Shown here piece after piece: positions 56,775 to 64,000 of a DNA stretch of 64,000 nucleotides. Both the position numbers and the translations under genes were made by a program. The notes under the pieces are model-generated. The model saw only the letters and a list, made by a program, of their open reading frames with translations. It was not told the origin of the DNA and searched no databases. The stretch is from contig CM043956.1 in assembly GCA_014529385.2 (NCBI GenBank), forward strand, positions 62,152,620-62,216,619, in the 5' to 3' direction. This DNA is from Adiantum capillus-veneris. Lineage: Eukaryota; Streptophyta; Polypodiopsida; Polypodiales; Pteridaceae. Within the stretch, counting starts at the first letter, position 1; each line of letters begins with the position of its first letter.

Positions 56775-58088
56775 ATGGATGATGAGGAGTTTCTTTCTTC
56801 TTTGTCACCGCAACAGAGACAGTGGTACGTGGAGCGTCATTGCTCTGGCGCATCATCGCGCGTTCCTACTCCATCCGCATCTCCCTCTCTTTCGGAGCAT
56901 TCGGCGCGCTCCGAAGCTTCCGCGTCGATGAGACGAGTTTCACACTCGTCTAGACACCGGCGCTCTAGTGGTGGCGGTGGCGGTTGTTGTGGGGATTCCG
57001 CCACCGATGCCTCCACACCGCCTCGTGTTCGACGAGGCTCTTTACCCTCCCCTTCTTTTCCAGCCCCCACACCAGCCACAGCATCGCCATCTACGCCAGG
57101 TTTTGCACGGCTGACTGTTCCTAGAAGCTACACACCTCTACCTACTCCGCCAGGAGCCACCCCACTCGACACTCCCTGCTTCGGGGCCCAGACGCCGGTG
57201 GAGACACCTGACGTCCGTACCCCCATCGACACGCCGCTAGAGACCCCTGCCGGGACACCCAGGTTCACGCGTCACGCGCCAGAGGGCTTGCCTTACTCCG
57301 TCGACATCAGCGGCGACATCATCATGGATGATGACGGCAAGAAGGTGATCTCGTGCATGCGTGGTCTTTGCTCTCAGCTGTTTAGACACTACATACTAAA
57401 CAAATGGAGTGAAGTACCAAGTGATTTAAAAAACAGAGTCATCAGCATACTTCATGATGAGTTTCCCGTTCCAACACGGGATCAGCGCTTCAATGAAGAC
57501 CTGATGAAGATTCGAATGCGCGAATACTGCAAACACAAGCGTTCCGAAGTGCAAAAAGCAATCAAGAATGGGTGGAACAGGCCAGATTGGCTGGCCAAAG
57601 AAGATTGGAAGAATGCGAAGAAAGCAGCGCGCGAGAATCCCGACAAGTGGAAGCAACAAAAGGATGCAGCCAGAGCGCGAGTAGAGGCAGGGAGCTCGCA
57701 CCACTTGGGGAGCGGTGGATGGGCATCATTTGAGGCCGATTTTGTAAGTGTTTTCACATTGCTCTTTATGCATGTTCGATAGTTTAGGGTTTATGAGTTT
57801 TTTAGTTCTAACATAATGAAATCTTTGTATGTTTTGACAGTGGTCGATGACAGGACGTGATCCCACACCGTACGAGCGCGAGTACGCAGGCAGGAAGGGC
57901 TTAAACCCCCTGATGGACATTCTCAGTTCTCACGGCGGCATGGTTAGTATTAGGGTTTACTCTTTTTTATTTTTTGTATTGTTTTATAAATGTCGTTATA
58001 TGTTTATACTTACTGAAAGCTGTCTTATTGTCTTTTTTTGCAGAATCCGACAGATACGCCGCTTGGACGCGATGAGACGTCTGACTAG
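56775..58088 (+). CDS. TNP1/PttA-like CACTA accessory protein, intact
   Basis: Three exons, 56775-57743, 57841-57942 and 58044-58088, with GT..AG borders and phase-0 junctions, give 371 residues. The start MDDEEFLSSLSPQQRQW follows an AG in GCAGGTATGG. Residues 20-170 are Ser/Pro/Thr-rich with TP repeats. Residues about 190-320 (CMRGLCSQLFRHYILNKWSE, FPVPTRDQRFNEDLMKIRMR, the KNGWNRPDWL block) match the plant En/Spm 'Ptta' transposase family pattern. DPTPYEREYAGRKGLNP follows in exon 2. No frame break is seen. In En/Spm the equivalent protein binds subterminal repeats; that function here is inference. It stands downstream of the TNP2 relic in the same orientation. Confidence 0.75.
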
Positions 58089-58439
58089 ACAACGTCAGTT
58101 TAGCCGTAGCTAGATAGCATTAGTTTAGGGTTTCTCATAGCTTATGTATCATGATACGGATTTTATACGTCTTTTTGAACCATGTATTTTATTACATTTG
58201 TCACCGCAGTTCCTTTTGCCAATCAATTCTTTATGCCTATGATGTTGTACAATTGTCATTATTACATTTGCCAATCAATTCATTTTGCCTATGATGTGTA
58301 CAATTGTCAATTTTGCAAACAATGCATCTTGTGGGTGACTATTTTGGGTCTATTATCTACCTTTGCACTTTTTTTAAAAAGTGAATCAAGTACAATATGG
58401 TTGATGGGTGGCAGGGCATTCAATGCCCTGCCACCAAAA

Positions 58440-58600
58440 AAAAATTCTCTCGGGCGTCGCTATAAGCGTCGCTATTTATGGCTCTGTAGCGTCGCTATGA
58501 GTGTCGCTATATAGCGACGCATATAGCGACGCTCTCGTAGCGACGCTCTTAGCGACGGTTTTAGCGACGCCGGGGGTTAGAAATACCCAGTGTATTTCCG
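58440..58600. repeat. right subterminal repeats of the CACTA element
   Basis: GGGCGTCGCTATAAGCGTCG, TAGCGTCGCTATGAGTGTCG, TATAGCGACGCATATAGCGA and similar units in both orientations, as at the left end. Confidence 0.8.
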
Positions 58601-58627
58601 TCGCTAACAGCATCACAAGAGCACACA

Positions 58628-58640
58628 ACCTCTTGTAGTG
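58628..58640 (-). repeat. right terminal inverted repeat of the CACTA element
   Basis: ACCTCTTGTAGTG; inverted, CACTACAAGAGGT. Confidence 0.9.
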
Positions 58641-59784
58641 AAATAATTGAGGTAGAGGGAGGTTTGCAAATCAGTCAGGAGGTAAAGAAAGACCTAGGAA
58701 TGGTGTTACACAAAGCAATGGTAGGTTCTGGAGGCAGACGCCCACATGTTATAATTGTGGAGAGTTGGGGCACATCAGCCCACAATGTGATAAGCCACCA
58801 AGGATGGGGGGAGACATGTATCCATTCCCAAGACAAGTGCTAACTAGGTCAAATGATTATGGCATCAATATCAAGAGAGAAGAAGAAACCAGTGGATTAA
58901 CCTAGGAGGAAAAGGGGAAGAAAAAAGTGATAAGTGTAGTCACCTTGGAGAAGGCATCAAAGCTAGAGGATACATTAGTGATGCCTATTGGGAAGAGGAC
59001 CACAGAGGACAAGGAAAGAAGAAGTGCCCCAGGTCCTAGTAAGAAGAAGGGAAAGAGCCATGAAGGCGAGGATGTCAACGCCAAGAGGAAAAGGAGGGCC
59101 GGTCGCAAGTTTCATGTTTGAGATTTTCAACTAGGGGATGGGCAATTAAGTTATGACTTGAAGGAGGATTTGATAAGCAGGAAAGCTGATGTTACTTTTG
59201 GGCAACTTATAGAGATGGTGCCTAAGCTAAAGCGACAGTGGAAGAGGATGGTTAACCCAATGGAGAAAGAGCTAGAGAGAGGTTCAGTGAAGGTATTGAG
59301 GATGGATGAGCTACCAGACATTTGTCCAATAGTAGATGTGTGGCACAAAAGAAAAAATCTGGGACAAGGTTATGTGGATGGTGGAGCCCAAATATGTGTC
59401 ATAACACACTCATGCGTTGAGAAGATGGGTCTTACAGTGAGTGGGGTGTCAGGCTTCTGGATCAGATTGACAAAGCATCAAAAAGTAAAATGTTTGGGTG
59501 TTGTAAAGAGCTTAGAGGTGGAGGCATATGATGCAAAGGTAGTGGTTGATTTTCATGTGATTCCAGCGGGGTTGGGAGCATATCCTTTTATACTGGGTAC
59601 ACCATGGTTATGTGCAGTGGGAGCTGTTCAAGATTGGTTACTTGCTACGATTAGCCTCTATGGAAAGACAGGTGCCAAGAAGCTATATAATATGGACACA
59701 AGGAAACGATTGGAGGAGCTTTATGAAGATGAGGATGAGTCTAGTGATGAAGACTATTCCATAGTGTCTGACACTATTCCATAG
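58641..59784 (+). pseudogene. gag C-terminus, zinc knuckle and protease of chromovirus E
   Basis: Directly after the CACTA target duplication the Gag frame resumes, with one TGA at 58,647. The knuckle CYNCGELGHISPQC (CX2CX4HX4C) is at about 58,747-58,790. After stops at about 58,903 and 59,119, ORF 59158-59784 holds the protease-like domain: active-site region GYVDGGAQICVIT at about 59,370 (DGG in place of DTG/DSG) and the late FILGTPWL at about 59,590. The ORF ends early because of a 20-bp tandem duplication at 59,754-59,793. Confidence 0.8.
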
Positions 59785-59793
59785 TGTCTGACA
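59754..59793. repeat. 20-bp exact tandem duplication at the protease/RT border
   Basis: CTATTCCATAGTGTCTGACA occurs twice without a gap. A single copy would keep protease and RT in one frame (..YSIVSDKDSDS..). Confidence 0.95.
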
Positions 59794-60923
59794 AGGACAG
59801 TGATAGTACTACTAGCAGTGATGAGGATGCTGTTGTTGCATTTCTTTTGATGGACAAAGAAACCCATGAGTCTGGTTTAGTCGCATTTGCAAATGAGATT
59901 GAAGATGAAAGTGAAGGGCCTTATGAAGTGCTTGAAGGGTTGATGCAAACCAAGGTTGAATTGTCAAAGAAGCACGAATTGATGACACAAATGATCATTG
60001 GAGACCTCTCAGCTATGGAAAAGGAGATATATTTGCACATGCTGGCTAGTTTTCTTGATTTGCTCATTACTTCATATGAAGAGATCAAAGGATTCAAAGG
60101 AGAAGAGATGCATATAGAGCTGAAAGAAGATACTAAGCCAGTGCGGCAAAGGCTAAGAAGGATGGGTCAAGAGAAAATGAAAGCCTTACGAGAAGAGGTG
60201 GACAAGTTATTGAAGGCAGGGTTCATAGTCCCAGTGGAGACCACAGAATGGGTGAGTCCAGTAGTAGTCAGTCCAAAGAAGGATGGGAAGTGGAGGATTT
60301 GTGTAGATTTTAAACCCTTAAATGCAACCACTAAGAAGAACCCATATCCTCTTCCGTTCATCGATAAGATCTTGGATTCACTGGTGGCAAGTTATGAGAG
60401 GTACAGTGTGTGTGATGGTTGTTCAGGCTATTTTCAATTGAAGATTGCTCTTAAAGACCGAACAAAGACAACTTTCATTAAGCCATGGGGCTGCTATTGC
60501 TACACGGTATTGCCATTTGGGTTGTCAAATGGACCTTCCTTCTATCAAGAGAGAGCAAATTGGGTATTGACACCATTCATTGGTAGTTGTGTTAAAGCTT
60601 TTATGGATGACTTATGTGTCTGCAGCAGTAGGGCTCAACACCATGAGAAGCTTCAGATGGTATTGGCTCGATATGATGAATGTGGAGGACAACTAAATCC
60701 AAAGAAATTTCATTTATCACAGCCAAGGGTGAAATTATTGGGCCATATGGTGTCAGAAAATGGCATTGAGGATGATCCAGACAAGGTTAAGTCTATTATT
60801 CTTCTTCCATCACCTATGAGTACAAGGAAATTGGAAACCTTTATACACAAACTGAAGTACATGGCTTGGTTTATTCCATTGTGTTCACAGCTCCTTTATG
60901 CATTACAACGTGGAAAATCATGA
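59784..60923 (+). CDS. reverse transcriptase of chromovirus E
   Basis: 379 codons, open throughout. The RT domain has the usual gypsy motifs in order: LKAGFIVPVETTEWVSPVVV, SPKKDGKWRICVDFKPLNA, PYPLPFIDKILD, SGYFQLKIAL, LPFGLSNGPSFYQ, the catalytic AFMDDLCVCS (FMDD for YVDD) and VKLLGHMVSENGI, then the start of the connection (TFIHKLKYMAWFIP). The stop at 60,921 lies just before the place where RNase H should begin; that domain is deleted. The ATG used is inside the duplicated 20-mer, so this start is not the original one. Confidence 0.85.
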   Translation: MSDKDSDSTTSSDEDAVVAFLLMDKETHESGLVAFANEIEDESEGPYEVLEGLMQTKVELSKKHELMTQMIIGDLSAMEKEIYLHMLASFLDLLITSYEEIKGFKGEEMHIELKEDTKPVRQRLRRMGQEKMKALREEVDKLLKAGFIVPVETTEWVSPVVVSPKKDGKWRICVDFKPLNATTKKNPYPLPFIDKILDSLVASYERYSVCDGCSGYFQLKIALKDRTKTTFIKPWGCYCYTVLPFGLSNGPSFYQERANWVLTPFIGSCVKAFMDDLCVCSSRAQHHEKLQMVLARYDECGGQLNPKKFHLSQPRVKLLGHMVSENGIEDDPDKVKSIILLPSPMSTRKLETFIHKLKYMAWFIPLCSQLLYALQRGKS

Positions 60924-60934
60924 CCCATTACAAT

Positions 60935-62388
60935 GGGATAACAAGTGTGAAGAAGTGTTTCAAGAGGTGAAAGAGGTGTGATTTCAGCCCTTGCATTAGG
61001 GAAGAAAGAAGAACCATTTACCTTACAAGATGGTTATCTTCTCTATGGCAATAGACTATGCGTTACTAATTCACTACGTGAGAAAGTAATGTATGAATCT
61101 CATGCTCCACCTTATGCGGGGCATAGAGGGATTCAGTCTACCTTAAAGGGAATTGAAACATATTTCTATTGGCCTACCATGAAAGTGAACATACAAGAGT
61201 ATGTTTATAAATGTGTGGTATGCCAAAAGACAAAATTTGATAGAGGGAAGCAACTTGGATTGCTTCAACCCTTGCCAATCCCTAATTCACCATGGGAGAG
61301 CATATCCATGGATTTTATTTTTGGATTGCCTAAGTCTATCCATGGGAATACGGGAATATGGACGATAGTAGACAGGTTCATTAAACAAGCTCATTTTATA
61401 CCTCTCAAAAAGACTATCAAAGCCCATCAAATGGCAACCCTCTTTATTTCACAAATTTTCAAGTACCATGGCTTGCCAAATTCCATAGTGTCGGATAGAG
61501 ATCCTAGAATGACCAGTATTTCTGGAAGGGTCTCTTTGAGAATTTAGGGACAAGGCTAAACTTCTCTTGGGCCTATCATCCACAAACGGATGGCCAAAGT
61601 GAAATAGCTAACCTAACCATTCTCGATCTACTAAAAGCCTATGTCACGGAAGTAGATCAAAGATCCCAATGGGAGAAGTACTTATCCTTAGTGGAGTATG
61701 CTTACAATAACACTGTACATACTTCCACGGGAAAAGCACCTTTCGAGGTAATTGAGGGAAGATCAAAAAGTACCTTGCTACTTAAGGTACATGGGAAGAT
61801 CTTCGCTGCATATGAGTATAGCCGAGACCTACAAGAATCTTTCCAAAAGATTAAGGATGCTATCTCTATCTCACAGCAAAGGCAAAAGGCTGCTGCTGAC
61901 AAGCACAGAAGATCCCAAGCCTTTAAAGAAAACGATTGGGTCTTATTAAAGCTTCCCAAGGCTCGATTAAGGCACACGATGGGCAAGAATCCTACGGGCC
62001 ACCAAAAGTACTATGCTAAACTAGCAAAAAGGTACTATGGTCCCTTTCAGATTCTTAGGCCAATCAATGAGATGGCCTATCAACTCAAGTTGCCCAATCA
62101 TTGGCTCATACACAATGCTTTCCATGTGAGCCTATTATAACCTTACAAAGGAGATCCACCTCAAGAACCAACTATTGAAGACCCGCCGGAGATCGAGGAC
62201 CAAGAGGAGGTGCTGCAGCTCGAGTCCATTCTCCGACATGAAGACAAGGTACTAAGAGGAGGTAAGACTATCCGACGATATCTTATTAAGTTTAAGAATT
62301 ATCCTTTTGAAGATCCTAGATGGATGCAAGGCATACAATTAAAGGATAACCTAAACCTTGTCAATGCTTACAATGCTTCCCAAGAGTA
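60935..62388 (+). pseudogene. integrase and chromodomain of chromovirus E
   Basis: The frame at 60978-61547 begins in the pre-integrase region. HAPPYAGHRG with CVVCQKTKFD supplies the HHCC zinc-binding set. The DDE core has SMDFIFGLPKS (first D) and [12 protein letters not shown] (second D). A one-base shift near 61,512 changes frame, after which [11 protein letters not shown] carries the E. ORF 61691-62140 continues with the [10 protein letters not shown] region and the C-terminal barrel-like [20 protein letters not shown]. After a stop at 62,138 the frame goes on to a chromodomain at about 62,220-62,370 (ILRHEDKVLRGG..RRYLIKFKNYPFEDPRWM). Such chromodomains direct integration to heterochromatin in studied chromoviruses. 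Confidence 0.85.
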
Positions 62389-62730
62389 AGCAAATGTACA
62401 AAATGTTAAAAATGAACAAAGTTTTTGTCTTATAAGACTCTCTTTTTCTTTATTGTGCACAAAAATGAAGTAGTATGCGTGCTCAGATCAAGTTTGTGGA
62501 GACGATGTCTCCCAAACACCAAGTAGAGCTTGTCACTCTATTATGGAAGACTGATAGCACTAATGTGTAGACATGCTTGCGGCAGCCTAAGGCTCTCAAG
62601 CGCCAAATGGACTAGTCATCCATTGTGAAATGATGTCGTAGGGTAACATAGGGATCCTCTACCCGCTAAGAAAAGGACTCATGAATATGCTTTATCTTCT
62701 CTACACCATAGTCGAGGAAAACTATGATTT

Positions 62731-62744
62731 CAAGAGAGAGGTAA
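62731..62744 (+). promoter_or_regulatory. polypurine tract of chromovirus E
   Basis: CAAGAGAGAGGTAA directly before TGTCATAATAATC. Confidence 0.6.
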
Positions 62745-64000
62745 TGTCATAATAATCAATATCTAATTCTCCTCAATGATTTTCTCATATTAAACGGATC
62801 ATTTAATGTGGGGAAGTGCCAGGGGAGAAAAGGCTAGAATATTGGTTAAGCTAGAAGACCGGCCACAGTAGGGATCCAAAGGAGGTAAAATAGGGATCCA
62901 AAGGGGGGGCCATCTACAAAAGAGCCATGTGCAAAGATGGGCTAAAAAGACCCTAAGGTTCAGCCCATTAAGACTTCCAAAATGCTAAGGTTCCAAAATT
63001 CAAAGGTTGTGTCCAAAGGGTTAAAGCTTAGGGGGAATTGGATGCTTTGTGTGCTCTCCAAAGTCAACACATATCCCTACATGGGAGGGGGCGAGCCCTT
63101 CTTCTAGGGGATGAGAGAGAAAGCCACACACACACACACACACACACAGAGGCTCCCTTTACACAAAGGGAATGAGGGACACATGTCAGCTCCCTAGGCC
63201 AGATGCCCACAAGGTGTGCCCAGTTTCTATTGGATGACCCTTGAAGTGGACCAATGAGAATTAAGCTAGAGTAAATCCAGTTTAATTAATTTAAAAACAT
63301 TTAATAAAAGAAACCAATGAGAATTAAGTCTCCTAGAAGACTATTGGGCAGTCTCACAAGGGGTCCAATGAGCATTCAGGAGCCCAATGGCTTGCCTGAT
63401 TCCTATTGGCCAGGAGGCAAAGGGGTCCAATGAGAGTTTAGTTTAATTATTTAATTACCTAGAGCTCTCACAAAAGGGGAAAGGGGGACACATGTCAGAA
63501 GGCTATCACTTATGCTGCTTAATAGTCATTGGCTTGATTTGGGGAGAGCCAATGAGGGTTAAGCAAAAGCAAATAGCAAGAGGGCTCGCCCAAGAGAGAG
63601 AGGGGGCTGATTTTTGCAAGGATTATCACACACACACTCACACAATCTCATGTGTGAAGAAAGAGAAGACTATCTCTTCCCAAGCTTTAATGGAGAGCTC
63701 ATCACCTACTCCAAGCTTGTGAGATAGAAGCCTACATCAACACACTCTTGGCATTTGGATGCAAATCCAACCAAGAGCCAAGCTTCAATGCATGTTCATC
63801 TCCTCTACCAAGCTAATTACTAAGCTAAGCTATGCTAATATGAGTGATTATGTGAGGAGATGTACATATTTCTCGTAAGATACTCCTTCTTCCTCTCAAT
63901 CTACTCTCATACCCTGCTAGCTCTCACCATCTTCGAAGGTGTGTGAGGTCTTGGGTCTGAGAACGGGGATAATTCAAGTTGTGTTTTTCTAAGTGTTTGC
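62745..64000 (+). repeat. 3' LTR of chromovirus E, incomplete at window end
   Basis: Begins TGTCATAAT after the polypurine tract. It runs at least 1,256 bp to the window edge without a clear end. It contains a (CA)n tract at 63,126-63,148 and a repeated CCAATGAGAATTAAG segment (63,251 and 63,313). No gene is seen in it. Confidence 0.6.

Larger units (their letters stand above)
51076..58640 (+). mobile_element. complete CACTA (En/Spm-type) transposon, 7,565 bp
   Basis: Starts CACTACAAGGGGCTC and ends ACCTCTTGTAGTG. The terminal inverted repeats match over the first nine bases, with near match beyond. The flanks are AAA (51,073-51,075) and AAA (58,641-58,643), the 3-bp duplication typical of CACTA elements. 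Subterminal repeats stand at both ends. It carries a TNP2-type transposase relic and an intact TNP1/PttA-like gene in the same orientation, and a captured gene fragment. Its target is gag of chromovirus E. Confidence 0.93.
50315..62744 (+). mobile_element. Ty3/gypsy chromovirus E, split by the CACTA element
   Basis: gag, zinc knuckle, protease, RT, integrase and a C-terminal chromodomain are in the order of Ty3/gypsy chromoviruses. Gag is interrupted at 51,075 and resumes at 58,644 in the same frame. RNase H is missing. The 3' LTR begins at 62,745 and leaves the window; no 5' LTR was recognised. Confidence 0.9.

Noticed and set aside
56837-57079. Minus-strand Glu/Arg/Pro-rich ORF
   Set aside because: Shadow of the Ser/Pro-rich N-terminal part of the TNP1-like gene.

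Overview
The window looks like repeat-rich nuclear DNA of a land plant. It has a moderate A+T excess, many long (GA)n/(CT)n and (CA)n microsatellites, introns with GT..AG borders, and several superfamilies of plant transposons nested in one another. I see no bacterial operons, no rRNA and no tRNA gene. A non-seed vascular plant such as a fern would fit, but the sequence does not prove it and I give that low confidence.

Layout. 0-3.5 kb: microsatellites and a decayed, internally deleted copy of a MULE-like transposase. 3.5-17.0 kb: a decayed Ty3/gypsy element (A: gag, protease, reverse transcriptase, start of RNase H). It is split at 7,014/13,915 by a second LTR element (B, minus strand, LTRs of about 2.1-2.2 kb) that has no polymerase and carries its own gag-like and acidic ORFs. 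17.0-18.5 kb: the 3' end and LTR of another element (C). 18.5-19.9 kb: a minus-strand gypsy gag fragment. 20.5-29.3 kb: a plus-strand relative of element B, interrupted at 21,359/28,591 by a complete pol-less LTR element (D, minus strand) whose leader contains a palindromic tandem array. 29.3-35.4 kb: intergenic, with a 214-bp tandem duplication.

35.45-39.78 kb (minus): the only well-preserved host-like gene. A ten-exon model of about 801 residues ends in a class-beta amino-methyltransferase domain of the N4-cytosine/N6-adenine DNA methyltransferase kind, with motif IV-like DLPF before motif I-like LELGCG. All nine splice junctions agree in phase. The frame is broken only in a coding (GA)n tract in exon 7. 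Intron 1 is packed with near-perfect hairpins in a regular 116/87-bp alternation, and the 3' splice site lies inside one degenerate hairpin. This gene and intron are the most interesting part of the window.

41.4-44.6 kb: a nearly full-length MULE-like transposase (N-terminal domain, Cys/His-rich region, DDE core, SWIM finger) with two stops and one frameshift. 45-50 kb: three copies of an unrecognised dispersed repeat and a fragment of the element-B family. 50.3-64 kb: a Ty3/gypsy chromovirus (E: gag, protease, RT, integrase, chromodomain, 3' LTR running off the window), split inside gag by a complete 7,565-bp CACTA element. The CACTA element has a perfect AAA target duplication, GCGTCGCTAT-type subterminal repeats, a decayed TNP2-type transposase, an intact TNP1/PttA-type gene and a captured heavy-metal-associated (HMA) domain fragment.

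The insertion order can be read directly: B into A, D into a B-family copy, and CACTA into E. In A and E the interrupted reading frame resumes in phase on the far side.
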